Assembly: GCF_901709675.1 (NCBI RefSeq)
Contig: NC_051089.1
Coordinates: forward strand, 19,941,508 to 20,005,507
DNA from: Syngnathus acus
Lineage: Eukaryota > Chordata > Actinopteri > Syngnathiformes > Syngnathidae
Length of the DNA: 64,000 nucleotides
Direction of reading: 5' to 3'
Part shown: piece after piece, positions 1 to 11,019 of the stretch
Layout: each line of letters begins with the position of its first letter
How positions within the stretch are numbered: the first letter of the stretch is position 1
Program-made: the position numbers and the translations under genes
The notes under the pieces: model-generated
The model's input: the letters and a program-made list of their open reading frames with translations, nothing else
What the model was told of the DNA's origin: nothing
The model's database searches: none

Positions 1-2
1 CA

Positions 3-2858
3 AATAGAGCATTATCAATTATACATTTTAATAGTAGGAGCTTGAAAGCAAACATCTCTAAGATCAAACAATGTTTAAAAGATATGAATAATCCGTTTAC
101 TGTAATTGCAATATCTGAAACCTGGTTAAAGGAAGATCAGTCTGAAAAGATTGACATAGAGGGGTATGAGAGTTATACATTAAATAGGAAGGTAAAAAGA
201 TGTGGAGGAGTTGCTCTATTCATAGATAAAAACTATAAGTGTAAGATAGTAAGAAGTATGTCTCAAGCAATAGATAATATCATGGAATGTATTACAGTTG
301 AAATAGAAATGGAATCATCTAAAAACATTCTGGTGAGCTGTGTATACAGATGTCCAGGTTCATGTATTGAGACATTTAGTGAATTATTATCAGGAATGTA
401 TGAAAGAAAAATCAATACGAAAATGGTGTACGTCTGTGGCGATTATAATATAGATCTATTGAACCCACTTCAGCTGACTCCAGTAACAGAATTTATTAAC
501 TTAATGTACAGTATGAGTCTCTACCCTGCAATAACCCGTCCGACTAGAATTACATCTCACAGTGCCACAATAATTGATAATATATTTACAAATGTAATTG
601 AAAAGGAAGTCAAAACTGGACTGATAATAAATGATTCAAGCGACCACCTGCCAGTGTTTGCAGTGATCCAGGACTGTACAAAGAAAAAAAAGGATGCTAT
701 AACTTTTAAAATGTGTAGAATGAACTCTGGTAATTCATTTAACTCATTCAAAAATGATCTTTTAACACAAGACTGGAAAAAGGTATATGTGGGTGATGTA
801 AATGAAGCCTACAACACATTCATGGCCATTATATCCGAACTTTATGACAAACACTGTCCTCTTGTAAAGAAAGCAGTTAAACTAAATTCGGTGGAAAAAC
901 CATGGCTGACAAAGGGAATCTTAAGTGCTTGCAAGAAGAAAAACCTATTATACAAAGATTTCTTAAAGATAAGAACAAATGAAGCTGAATTAAAATATAA
1001 GATCTACAAAAACAAATTGATTAAAATAATGAGAAACAGTAAAAGGGACTACTATAGCAAGATACTGGAGGAAAACAAGAGTAATACAATAATAACATGG
1101 AAAGTGTTAAATGAGATTATTAAAAACAGAACTGGAAAGCCAGGATATCCTTCTTACTTTGTAAACAGTAATAACATAACTATAAATGATCTTACTATGA
1201 TTGCTGAGGAGTTTAATGATTACTATGTTGGTATTGGGCCTACTTTGGCAGAGGAAGTAGCAAAAAAAGGGAGTACAAGTGACCTACTTAAGGATGTACC
1301 CATAGCCGAAAGTATGGTTCTAAGGGGAACGAATGAGAAGGAAATAATAGAAATTGTTAGAGAACTTAAAGGTAAAAAGTCAACCGACTGTAACGGGATA
1401 GATATGTCACTTGTTAAAAATATTATTGAATGTGTGGTGAAACCCCTTACACATATCTGCAACCAATCTCTGACAAATGGTGTTTTTCCGAGTGAAATGA
1501 AAACTGCTAAAATTATTCCGATATATAAAGCTGGAGACAAACATATATTCTCAAATTACAGACCAATATCTCTACTCCCACAATTCTCCAAAATATTAGA
1601 AAAAATATTCTATAAAAGGCTTGATGATTTTATTACAAAACAAAATATTCTGTGTGACCAACAGTATGGATTTCGGAAAAATAGGACCACCACACTAGCT
1701 TTGTTAGATTTCGTAGCTGAAATAACTACAGCTATTGAAAATAGACGATATGTTGTAGGTGTTTTCTTGGATCTTAAAAAGGCTTTTGATACTGTAAATT
1801 ATGAAATACTGTTAACAAAACTTGAAAGATATGGGATACAAGGTATGTCACTCACTTGGTTAAACAGTTATTTATCAAACAGGACTCAATATGTGCAACT
1901 TATGGACTGTAAATCAAAACTACAGCAGGTAAAGTGTGGGGTTCCTCAGGGCTCAATATTAGGCCCCTTGTTATTTATTTTGTATGTCAATGATATATGC
2001 AAGGTCTCCAGGTTACTCAAGGCCGTAGTTTTTGCAGATGACACAAACCTGCTTTGCAGTGGGGAGGACCTGGATCAACTACTGGATACTGTGGGAATTG
2101 AAATGGGAAAATTACAGAGTTGGTTTGATACAAATAAACTAACACTAAATTTAAGTAAAACAAAGTATATTATATTTGGAAACCGTCCGACCAACACAGA
2201 CAAAATTCTTACAATAAATAATATAGAAATAGAAAGAGTAAATGAAGTAAAATTTCTTGGAGTGCTTATAGATAATAAATTAAGTTGGAAACCACATATA
2301 ATGTATATCAAATCAAAAATTTCAAAATCACTAGCAGTATTATATAAAGTAAAAGACCTTATAAATCAGTCATCATTATATTCCTTGTACTGCTCCTTCA
2401 TACTCCCATACATTATGTACTGTGTGGAGGTGTGGGGCAATACGTACAAAACTAACACAGATCCAATCTTCATTCTTCAAAAGAAAGCAATACGACTTGT
2501 AAATAATGCTGATTATAGAGAACCATCTAACCCTCTCTTTATTAAATTGAACTCACTGAAATACAACGACCTAGTCGACTTTAAAACCATCCAACTCATG
2601 TACAAAATAAAAAATAATCAATTACCAAACAGTATCCAGAGGTTGTTTGCGTGGAGGGAAAGTACCCATTATTTAAGAGGAACACGTATGTTTAAAAGAG
2701 ATTTGGTGAGAACAAACTTAAAGTTACATTGTATAACAGTTAGAGGTGTGGAACTATGGAACACCAGCAGTGACGAATTAAAGAACTGTAGTACCTTACC
2801 TAAGTTTAAAAAAATGTATAAGGACAAAATATTGACGGGATACCGTAACATGCTGTGA
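3..2858 (+). CDS. LINE ORF2: AP endonuclease and reverse transcriptase
   Basis: The frame is open from base 3 to the stop at 2858 with no internal stop, about 950 codons. The 'first codon' at 42 is only a TTG inside the frame, so the true start lies upstream of the window. The N-terminal third is an APE-type endonuclease: NSRSLK, ISETWL, GDYNIDLL and a terminal SDHLPVF motif (about 605-660). The RT follows with YRPISLLPQFSKILEK, FLDLKKAFDTVN, GVPQGSILGPLLF and the catalytic FADD (about 2029-2040). After it comes the FLGVLIDNKLSWKPHI block that typically follows the RT in jockey/CR1-type proteins. It would nick target DNA and prime reverse transcription of its own RNA. It may still be coding-competent. 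The clade within the superfamily is not resolved. Confidence 0.9.
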   Translation, partial: NRALSIIHFNSRSLKANISKIKQCLKDMNNPFTVIAISETWLKEDQSEKIDIEGYESYTLNRKVKRCGGVALFIDKNYKCKIVRSMSQAIDNIMECITVEIEMESSKNILVSCVYRCPGSCIETFSELLSGMYERKINTKMVYVCGDYNIDLLNPLQLTPVTEFINLMYSMSLYPAITRPTRITSHSATIIDNIFTNVIEKEVKTGLIINDSSDHLPVFAVIQDCTKKKKDAITFKMCRMNSGNSFNSFKNDLLTQDWKKVYVGDVNEAYNTFMAIISELYDKHCPLVKKAVKLNSVEKPWLTKGILSACKKKNLLYKDFLKIRTNEAELKYKIYKNKLIKIMRNSKRDYYSKILEENKSNTIITWKVLNEIIKNRTGKPGYPSYFVNSNNITINDLTMIAEEFNDYYVGIGPTLAEEVAKKGSTSDLLKDVPIAESMVLRGTNEKEIIEIVRELKGKKSTDCNGIDMSLVKNIIECVVKPLTHICNQSLTNGVFPSEMKTAKIIPIYKAGDKHIFSNYRPISLLPQFSKILEKIFYKRLDDFITKQNILCDQQYGFRKNRTTTLALLDFVAEITTAIENRRYVVGVFLDLKKAFDTVNYEILLTKLERYGIQGMSLTWLNSYLSNRTQYVQLMDCKSKLQQVKCGVPQGSILGPLLFILYVNDICKVSRLLKAVVFADDTNLLCSGEDLDQLLDTVGIEMGKLQSWFDTNKLTLNLSKTKYIIFGNRPTNTDKILTINNIEIERVNEVKFLGVLIDNKLSWKPHIMYIKSKISKSLAVLYKVKDLINQSSLYSLYCSFILPYIMYCVEVWGNTYKTNTDPIFILQKKAIRLVNNADYREPSNPLFIKLNSLKYNDLVDFKTIQLMYKIKNNQLPNSIQRLFAWRESTHYLRGTRMFKRDLVRTNLKLHCITVRGVELWNTSSDELKNCSTLPKFKKMYKDKILTGYRNML

Positions 2859-2896
2859 AGTTGTTTAAGTTGCTTTTGTATTCTAATGAGAAAATA

Positions 2897-2901
2897 TATA
2901 G

Positions 2902-2941
<40 letters not shown>

Positions 2942-2957
2942 TATAAATATATATATG
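2897..2957. repeat. (TA)n microsatellite
   Basis: About 60 bp of almost pure TA dinucleotides with a few G and A interruptions, lying in the LINE 3' UTR. Confidence 0.9.
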
Positions 2958-3250
2958 TATAAAATGTATATATGTTTTTTTTTTTCTTTAATATATTGAC
3001 TATGGACAATTTCTTGACAGAATTAAATAGAAACATGTAGTTACATGGGGTAGAGTCAGATAAGCTTAGGCTTCCTTCTACTCCCTTTTTGAACAAATAT
3101 GATTTTACGATAAAGGAAAATTATAATGCAATATCTTTTTTCTTTTATATTCTATTGTGCTATGGAGTTATCATTTTTCTGTATTTTTATTTTTTTCTTG
3201 TATTTCTTTAATGTTCGAAATAAACGTTTTAAAAAAAAAAATAAAAATAA

Positions 3251-3930
3251 AAAAAATAAACAATTCAAATGAAAAAATCAAGTCATAACCTTCAAGTTTA
3301 CACAAGGCATGTGGCAAAAATCAAACAGTCAAATTCCCTCTAAATTTCAAGCAAGTCACAAGTCTGCTCATACAGTCTTTTCACTCAGTAACTGCACTTG
3401 CATTACTTAACTGTACTAAAATGTTCACAAATACATAGTTTTTAAAAAAATAAATGTCCCAAACTATTCTTCACATTATTGTTGTCTTCTCAGTACAGAC
3501 ACATGACAATCATTAAATTGAGTTAATGTGTGACCTGTTGTCAGTGAGCTAAAACATGAAGCTAACGTACCTGACCTGTGTTATGGGTTTAATTAGTGAT
3601 GGGCGGTGCATTTTTGATCCGGGCCTTTTTGTTTCCTTTCCTTCCTCGACAAATGTACTTGGGTGGAGAAAAAGTTATAGTAGAAACCCTTTCTACCAGT
3701 TGTCAGTTTTATTTAAATCGTGAAAAACTTTGCTCAACACGAAAGTCCTCCTGCTGATTAATGTATTTCAGTTTGGAAAAACTTTACATACAGACTAATA
3801 TTGTGACTTGTTAAAATGCTACATCATAGTGTACTGGTGGGTTGCCAGCTTGGTGTGCACAATGACAACGACAAAATTCTAGAACAAAGCAAATGCATTT
3901 TTTCAAACGTAGGCCAAACAGGTTAAAAGT
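3251..3930. other. Unassigned AT-rich sequence
   Basis: No open frame, terminal repeat or tRNA-like box is recognised here. The sequence is AT-rich and looks like ordinary intergenic DNA or decayed repeat. Confidence 0.4.
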
Positions 3931-4213
3931 CCATCCATCCATCTATTTTCTGAACCGGTCCTCTTCACGTGGGTCTCGGGTATGCTGGAGCCTTTCCCAG
4001 CTGACTTCAGGCACACCCTAAACTGGTTGCCAATCAATCGCAGTGCACACATAGACGTACAACCATCCACATACACGCACGCACTCACACACATGTTTTT
4101 GGAATTTGGGAGGAAACCAAAGCACCATGAGCACATGCAAATTTCACACAGGAAGGCCGGAGTAAGAATTGAACCCACCACCTCTGTGAGCTGGCGTGCT
4201 ACCCAGTGCGCCA
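3931..4213 (-). mobile_element. tRNA-derived SINE with GGAT tail
   Basis: Read on the minus strand, the 5' end has a tRNA-like A box (TGGCGCACTGGGTAG) at about 4199-4213 and a B box (GGTTCAATTC) near 4170. The body then carries the familiar fish phrase about cutting a header, 'GGTTTCCTCCCAAATTCC', and ends in (GGAT)n at 3931-3942. The order of boxes and tail fits a polymerase III SINE mobilised by an RTE-like LINE. A (CA)-rich patch lies inside. It is diverged and no TSD was resolved. Confidence 0.7.
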
Positions 4214-4619
4214 TTTGTTAAGTTGTATATCAAATTCAGAGTCAAAATCCTCATACAAACCAAAGTCAAGTTGAGCCTTTTATAAGTCTGTGCCAAGCAA
4301 GTCCCCAGACTTCTGAGTTATCAAACCTTGAGAAACATTTAGGGGTGGGCGAGTACTGATGTGAGGTATCAATTTCTGTTTTGACATATTTCATGGTATC
4401 GGTATTAGCAGTGTTGGCCGATTCCAGTATTGGCCGCACCACTGTGGCTGTTTTACAATCACAAACTAGAAATTAGAAGACTAGAAATTTTGAATGAATC
4501 TTATGTAATGTTGAGGAAAATACTATATCGGGATATGAAGGTCTTTCAAAAAATATGTTATTGTTTTTTGGGGAAATTGTATGTATCAAAAATACTAGTG
4601 TTATTGGTGCTTGCAGGTT

Positions 4620-7600
4620 TGCAGGTAAGGAAAGATGGCGGCGCACGCAGTTGCAGCGGCTCAGTGCTCTCCCGATCTAAGCATTGTTTGTTTTTTGTTA
4701 GTGTTTGTACCCACTGTATGTCGATCATACACCACCTACAACCGGCAGGAGCTCCTCAGGATAGGTGTTTGCTGCGAGTTGAGTGTCGCAGCGGAGTTTC
4801 ACCGCTCGAAAAACATACCGGAGGATATCATCAGGCGCCCCGGCTCCCCTTGGATCACCATCCCCGCTGGGAGGAAGCGAAGGCAGCGCAGAGAGAGGAG
4901 GCAAAAACGAGGCTGCAGGGCCGGCGCGCTAACCAGGCTACGGAAGCAGCCGTTCAAACCACCGCTCCCTAGCCTGTTTCTTACCAACGCCAGGTCTCTT
5001 GCTAACAAAATGGATGAACTAAGGCTACAGATGTCTGCGAACCAGACCGTGAAGGACTGCTGCATGGTACTGATCACCGAAACCTGGCTTCATCCACTCA
5101 TACCGGACTCTGCTATCGAGCTAGCAGGATACACCACACAGCGTCATGACAGGACTGAGAACTCCGGCAAGAGCAAGGGGGGGGGCTCTGTATGTACGTC
5201 AATAACAACTGGTGTACTAATATGGTGACTGTAGACAGTCACTGCTGCCCGGACCTGGAGTACGTGACTATTAAATGCAGGCCCTTTTACCTCCCTCGTG
5301 AATTTACCATAGTCATGGCGACTGTTGTTTACATACCTCCGGAGGCTAATGCTAAGCTAGCTATTGGACTATTACATGGCAGTATTAGCAGCCAGCTGAG
5401 CAGATATCCTGACGCAGTCCACATCATGGCAGGGGACTTTAATCATGTAGATTTGAAAGCAGCACTCCCTAGTTTCCATCAGCATGTTAAATGTGCCACT
5501 AGAGGAGTTAACACTCTGGACAAGGTCTACTCCAACATCAAGCTAGGCTACAGGGCAAAACAGCTACCTCACCTGGGCCAGTCTGACCCTATGTCACTCC
5601 ACTAATCCCGGCATATACCACCATCAGGAAATCAGCTCCTATCATCACTAAAACTGTTAAAACCTGGCCTGATGACGCCTCTCAGCAGTTGCAGGACTGC
5701 TTCGACAGGACTAACTGGGACATCTTCGAACACCGGGACTTGAACGTGTTCACAGACAGTGTTCTGTGTTATATCAAGCACTGCACAGACACTGTCACAG
5801 TGGACAAACCTATACGGATATACCCCAACCAGAAGCCCTGGATGACCCGGGAGGTCCTTCGGCTGCTGGAGGAGAGGGACACCGCCCTGTCCCTCAGGTC
5901 TGAGGACGGGGCTCTCTTCAGCACAGCCAGAGCCAACCTGAGGAGAGGCATCAGAGAGGCCCAGCTTGCCTACAAGAAGAGGATTGAGGATCACCTGGAC
6001 AGCAACAACAGCAAGCAGGTGTGGCAGGGAGTCCAGCATCTCACCAACTACAGAACCACCATCGGAGCTGCTGAAGGGGACGCCTCACTGGCAGAGGTCC
6101 TCAATACCTTCTTTGCCCGGTTCGAGTCCGAGCCACCTGAAGCGGCCACATCACATCCCACAGACCGCAGCAGCTTCACCCTCACAGTGAAGGAGCACGA
6201 GGTGAGGCGCACGCTGCGGACCATCAACTCGAGGAAGGCTGCGGGTCCTGACGGCGTCACTGGGCGTGTCCTGAAGGACTGCGCAGATCAGCTGGCTGGA
6301 GTCTTCACAAAGATTTTCAACCAGTCCCTTACCGAGTCCACCGTCCCATCCTGTTTAAAATCCTCCACTATAGTCCCCCTGCCCAAGAAACGCCACATCA
6401 CCAGCCTCAATGACTACCGGCCAGTCGCACTCACCCCGGTGGTCATGAAGTGCTTTGAAAAGCTGGTACGGGGTCACATCACAGCACTCCTGTTCAGAGG
6501 TTTTGACCCCCACCAGTTTGCCTACAGGGCAAATAGATCCACAGAGGACGCAGTAGCTACAGCCCTCCACGCTGCACTGTCCCACCTGGAGCAGCCGGGG
6601 AGCTATGTGCGGATGCTCTTCGTGGACTTTAGCTCTGCTTTTAACACCATCCTCCCCCACAGACTGGTGGACATACTGGAGGGCCTGGGACTTCCACATA
6701 ATACTTGCAGGTGGATTAAGAGCTTCCTGACGGGTCGCAGCCAGAGGGTGAAAGTGGGCCGTCATACATCCACACCTCTCAGTCTTGGTACCGGCTCCCC
6801 ACAGGGCTGCGTACTGAGCCCACTGCTTTACACGCTCTACACACATGCATGCACCCCCGCCCACCGCAGCAACACCATCGTGAAATTTGCGGATGACACA
6901 ACCGTGGTGGGGCTCATCTCAAAGGGGGATGAGTCTGCCTACAGGGACGAAGTGGTCCAGCTATCGGAGTGGTGCGGAGAGAACAATCTGCCTCTAAACA
7001 CGGCTAAAACCCAAGAACTGGTCATTGATTTTAGGAGGAAAAATAAAACGGACATTCCACCACTTATCATCGACGGGGTCTGTGTGAAGAGGGTGTCCTC
7101 CTTCCGCTACCTGGGAGTCCACATCGAGGAGGATTTCACCTGGGGTGTGAACACCTCTGAGCTGCTTAAAAAGGCCCAGCAGAGACTCTACTTTTTAAGG
7201 GTGCTGAGGAGGCACAGCATTACACAGAGACTGCTGGTGTCCTTCTATCGCTGCTCCATAGAAAGCACTTTAACGTACTGTATATGTGTTTGGTACTCCA
7301 GCTGCACTGCTGCTCAGAGGAAAAAGCTCCAAGGGGTCATCAACACAGCACAGAAGATCATTGGCTGCCCTCTCCCCACACTGGAAGACCTACACAGAAC
7401 CCCCTGTCTCAAAAAAACACAGAACATTCTGAAGGACACTTCCCACCCTGGCCACTCCCTTTTCGAACTGTTGCCATCAGGCAGACGCTACAGATTAATT
7501 AGGTCGAGGACTAGCAGATTCGCCAACAGTTTTTACCCTACAACGGTAGTCACATTGAATGCAGCTAAACGTAAATGATTATGTCTGTGTATGTTCTTCT

Positions 7601-7750
7601 GTGGGTTTTTATCTTGTTTTTTTTATCTTTTTATTCTATTTATTCTATTTATTTTTTAGCGCATGCGCGGATCGGTTGGCACTTTTTAAATTTCGTTGTA
7701 CATGTGACAATGACAAATAAAGATCTATTCTATTCTATTCTATTCTATAT
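4620..7750 (+). mobile_element. L2/Rex1-group LINE, broken
   Basis: It begins near an ATGGCGGC motif at about 4635 and runs through endonuclease and RT regions to a 3' UTR that ends in GACAAATAAAG and a (TTCTA)n tail at 7727-7750. GC content and codon use match other LINEs of this group in the window. Its insertion interrupts the hAT MITE described for 4340-7810. Confidence 0.85.
4635..7578 (+). pseudogene. LINE ORF2 relic (endonuclease-RT) with two frameshifts
   Basis: The first segment, 4635 to about 5180, holds a basic N-terminal stretch and the start of the endonuclease (NARSLANKMDEL, ITETWLH). The frame shifts at the G run near 5180-5188. The next segment, to about 5600, carries YLPREF and the GDFN motif and shifts again just before the LIPAY motif. 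The third segment, about 5601-7578, is the complete RT with [25 protein letters not shown] and FADDTTVVG (about 6889), then the C-terminal LLPSGRRYR region. Intact, the protein would retrotranspose the element. Two frameshifts make it a pseudogene. Confidence 0.85.
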
Positions 7751-7930
7751 TGGTATTGGTGACTACGCAAGCACTTGTACTGGAATTGGTCTGAAAAAAA
7801 TGCATCCCTAGAAAAATGTTAATAGTTGCCAAACTTACTAGTAGGTATGACAAATGTAATTAGCTTATCCCTCCCTAAGTTCAAACATCTCTCAATGTCA
7901 CTCACATACATCAGTAAAGTCAACCCAAAA

Positions 7931-8791
7931 TACCATTTTTTTCCGTGTATAATGCGCCCCCATGTATAATACGCACCCTAAAAATGGCATGTTGATGCTG
8001 GAAAAAAGCCTGTACCCATGTATAATACGCACCCAATTTTTTTTTTTTGTTTTTTTGTTTTTGTTTTTTTTTTTAAGTCCCAATGATCGTCACACACGCA
8101 GGGAGGCAATGGGTCCCATTTTTATAGTCTTTGGTATGGTCTTAACTAGGCTGGATGTATTTTTATTTGTTGGCGTTGATTTCTCCGACTGCCCGTAAAG
8201 GCACCACCGCGATCAGATGAAAAGAGAGGAAAGTGACGTGCGGACATGTGAAAAAGGCGGCTCTGTATGGGAGAGACGTTGAAGAGGAATAAAAACACCC
8301 TTGGAAACCAAAACTTGCCCCTCGTCGTGACTCGGAGCCGCAACAAATGTTTCGGATTTGTGTAGGGTACATTGTGACAGCAAACGAGCAGGTGATCGAG
8401 CAAGCGTCTGATACGAGAGCATTGCGTTCGTATGGAGCGTGTTTGAAGTGAACAGCAGAGACGAAAGGAACAAGGCAAAGTGTTGTGAAATAAAACATTA
8501 CCTGTAATACGCATTTTGTTATTTACTGATTGTATTAAACTATCACATTCATTGTCAGTCAAGAAGAGAAGAGGACTATTATCCCTTCTTTGACGAAATG
8601 ACCAGAGCACAGTACAAACACACTGTTGTCGTTCAGTCCTGTTGTACCATGATTTTCTTAAAAAAAAAATAATAATAAATTAAAAAAAAAAAAAAATTAA
8701 AGAAAATTTGTACCCATGTATAATGCGCACCCCAGATTTTAGGACAATAAATTAGTTAAATTTTGCGCATTATACATGGCAAAAAACGGTA
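7931..8791. mobile_element. Pogo-like MITE, 'TACCGTTTTTTTCCGTG' family, copy 1
   Basis: The ends are inverted: TACCATTTTTTTCCGTG at 7931 and GGCAAAAAACGGTA ending at 8791, with TA at both edges. Subterminal words such as 'GTATAATGCGC' and 'CCCATGTATAATACGCACCC' recur in inverted order. A homopurine/homopyrimidine T tract lies at 8037-8074. A fragment of the window's tRNA-SINE (GTCCCAATGATCGTCACAC...CCATTTTTATAGTC) is embedded at about 8076-8140 on the minus strand. Copies at 11020-12515 and 22622-23530 share the same interior in the opposite orientation. The pogo assignment is inferred from the related element at 9612-11017. Confidence 0.75.
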
Positions 8792-8954
8792 CTCAAAGAT
8801 AAAGAATTACAGCCGCTGCTTACCCTCCCAAAGTACTATGTGGCCATTGTGAACGGCAGCTTTTGTTATCAATACTATTCGGTGGAGCTAGGGCTTTGTG
8901 ACTAAGCAAGCGGGAAGTTTTTGCGTGAACACAAACATGTACTGCCCAAAGACT

Positions 8955-9015
8955 GCTGGGTTAGGCTCTGGGATGCCCATGACCCTTGTGAGGATATGTG
9001 GTTCGGAATAGAAGA
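8955..9015 (+). mobile_element. SINE 3'-tail relic
   Basis: The words GGTTAGGCTCTGGGATGCC, CATGACCCTTGTGAGGATA and GTGGTTCGGAATAGAAGATG match the 3' end of the SINE at 3931-4213 in the opposite orientation, without the repeated GGAT tail. It is a short decayed fragment. Confidence 0.5.
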
Positions 9016-9129
9016 TGAAAAAGAAGTGACAGTATCATCAAGTAAAATGTCATTTGCAATTGCATACCATTACATTTGAAAAGAGAGCGCTTATCCGTCC
9101 ATGTTTAACATGCAGAGGACAAATTGCAA

Positions 9130-9255
9130 GTTGACAACTTTCCATGAACAACATGCTGTTTGTATCCTGATGCAGAGAAATTATAATTACTTGTTGACAA
9201 CTTTCCATGAACAACATGCTGTTTGTATCCTGATGCAGAGAAATTATAATTACTT
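9130..9255. repeat. 63-bp tandem duplication
   Basis: Two head-to-tail copies of a 63-bp unit (9130-9192 and 9193-9255) beginning GTTGACAACTTTCCATGAAC are essentially identical, so the duplication is recent. The remainder of 8792-9611 holds no recognisable gene. Confidence 0.9.
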
Positions 9256-10221
9256 GTTGGAGACATGCTAGTCTGTTTCCTGACTCCTGGTGAAGCGCCT
9301 TTGAACCACGTACAAGCACAACCACTCCAAACTCAAGAGGTGCAGCAGCACTGTTTCCACATCCTGTTCAATCATACTTGCCTCGCTGTGTGGTGTGCAA
9401 TACAAATATACAGCAGTGTGTGAGTTCAATTTCCCCACAAGAGATAATGATAAAATACAAGGCAGCATTGTTTGCGTTTTGACATCTTTTTTCTTCACAG
9501 CAGTACGTTAAGCTTAGCCCTCTGGCTCCTAAGCCCAAATCCTTACAGATGAGCCACTGCTGTCCCCCCAATATACTGTCAGTTCAGTCAAGTTTCTGCC
9601 ATAAAAATACATACCGTATTGGCCCGAATATAAGACGGGGTTTTTTGCATTGAAATAAGACTGAAATAGTGGGGGTCGTTTTACATTCGGGGTCTAGACA
9701 TTATACATTTTTGGACAGTTACGTCACCGCGCCTCAAGTCTCGCGTGAGTTACCTCAGCTTATCACAGTTGTTGGAGCTTGTGCGCAGCGGTAAGTTAAA
9801 GGTTGCTGGTATCGACTGAGTGTGTTGCTGTGATCGTGTGCGTCTTTGACAAAAAGTGGGTATATATACATTTCATTGTTACTACTGTCTACTGTTGTGC
9901 TGTTTGTCTGATCGCGGTTTGTTTCGTGTGTGCGCCGTTTGATTGATAGCTTTGGCGCGCTCCTTTAAGTTTCCCTCGCACCGTACGAGTAGCCGTTACG
10001 CAGCGCCGCGGCGACTAACGGTCGCCAGCAAATGTATTTTGTAGTCTCGATCGATGACTTAAGTTTGGTGTGTTGCCAAGAGTATTTCATTTATGGTTAT
10101 TTAGTATAGCGGAAGCGTTACGCGTAGTTAGTTATGTAATGTGTGCCGTCTACTAGTGTTGTGTGACGTCAGAAGTTGAGCGTTGACTTACGTACTATAT
10201 TTCTGTCTGTTGCAGAACCAC

Positions 10222-10231
10222 ACACCACACG

Positions 10232-10269
<38 letters not shown>

Positions 10270-10330
10270 CGCACACACACACACGCACCCACACACCACA
10301 CACACACAAACACACTCCACACACCCTTCA
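10222..10330. repeat. (CA)n-rich microsatellite
   Basis: Imperfect (CA)n with CG and CC interruptions inside the pogo-like element. Confidence 0.9.
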
Positions 10331-10681
10331 CACGCTTCATACAATAATCACACACACAAGAATCACATTCACACACCCAAACACTCACCCATGTACACTA
10401 CACGCACCTGCTCTCACATCCTTACGACCAAACGTGTGCCTATACCCTTTTGCCAGTTTGCCTGTATGCCCCTATGAGCCACAGTGCCTGTTACTTTTTT
10501 GCCAATAATTCAGTAAAGCAATCAAAACTGAACCGCGTCTTCCCTCCTGTGTTCTGACCGACACCCGGGGGCGAAAACCTTCCGAGCCAACCCCCTATAC
10601 AGTCCTCAGGCTCCCAAACAGAAACGTGGCGACAATCTGGAGAAAAGTGGGTCGAAGATCGGCCAGGTTAACCGGCAGCCT

Positions 10682-10888
10682 ACGAGAAGTTATGATGCAA
10701 ACTTCAAGATGGTGATAAATGAGGCAGAGTCTTCAAACAATTGCAAAGCGGCTGTGAAATATGGTATCACAGAATGTAATGTACGGAGATGGAGAGCTCA
10801 AAAAGATCGCCTAAAAAATGCTCACAATCAGAGAAAAGCTTTCCGTGGTCCTCAGAGCGGACGCTTTCAAGAGCTCGACAGGATCATT
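10682..10888 (+). pseudogene. Pogo-like transposase N-terminal HTH (Brinker-type) fragment
   Basis: The frame reads RSYDANFKMVINEAE, then KAAVKYGITECNVRRWR and KAFRGPQSGRFQEL. This is the helix-turn-helix that opens many vertebrate pogo-type transposases: a YDAxFK start, a recognition helix ending in VRRWR, and a KAFRGPxxGRF tail. The fragment ends about 11 codons later where similarity stops, and no DDE catalytic core follows. It would bind terminal repeats if expressed. The initiator is uncertain because the domain's first residues precede the internal ATG at 10709. Confidence 0.75.
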
Positions 10889-11019
10889 TGTTTCAGATGT
10901 ACTGTAAATATTTTCTGTATAAAAATTAAATTTGGTGTTCAAAAAGTCTTTTTTCCAACTTGAGTCTTGAAAAAGAGGGGGTCGTCAGGGTCATCTTATA
11001 TTTGGGCCAATACGGTAAA

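Larger units (their letters stand above)
1..3250 (+). mobile_element. Jockey/CR1-superfamily LINE, left end outside window
   Basis: The element enters from the left edge with its reading frame already open, so its 5' end is not visible. It has one long endonuclease-RT frame, a short AT-rich 3' UTR with a (TA)n tract, and an AATAAA-type signal near 3222 followed by an A-rich tail of AAAAT-like units to about 3250. The coding part is AT-rich, unlike the GC-rich LINEs elsewhere in the window. A TSD cannot be checked because the left end is missing. Confidence 0.9.
4340..7810. mobile_element. hAT-type MITE split by a LINE
   Basis: The termini are TAGGGGTGGGCGAGTACTG at 4340 and AAAAATGCATCCCTA at 7810. 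They form imperfect inverted repeats of the TAGGGGTG type. The flanking 8-mers are GAAACATT (4332-4339) and GAAAAATG (7811-7818), 6 of 8 identical, as expected for an old hAT TSD. The interior near both ends repeats TATTGG/GGTACTG-like words. The rest of the span is a LINE inserted at about 4620-7750. Confidence 0.6.
9612..11017 (+). mobile_element. Pogo-like DNA transposon, internally deleted
   Basis: Inverted termini are TACCGTATTGGCCCGAATA at 9612 and TATTTGGGCCAATACGGTA ending at 11017, flanked by the TA expected of Tc1/mariner/pogo insertion. The interior has a GC-rich promoter-like segment (about 9720-10030), a (CA)n tract, and the N-terminal DNA-binding domain of a pogo-like transposase at about 10682-10888. 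The catalytic DDE region is missing. This copy links the short TACCGT...ACGGTA MITEs of the window to an autonomous superfamily. Confidence 0.8.

Noticed and set aside
4430-4972. A 180-codon plus-strand frame upstream of and overlapping the LINE start
   Set aside because: It overlaps the endonuclease frame out of phase and shows no family motif.
8146-8610. A 154-codon minus-strand frame and its counterpart at 11173-11703
   Set aside because: It lies inside the pogo-like MITE, recurs only because the MITE recurs, and has no recognisable transposase or host domain.
9495-9575. tRNA-like head of a SINE on the minus strand (GTGGCTCATCTGTAAGG)
   Set aside because: Only a loose A-box resemblance; no B box with correct spacing and no tail were found.
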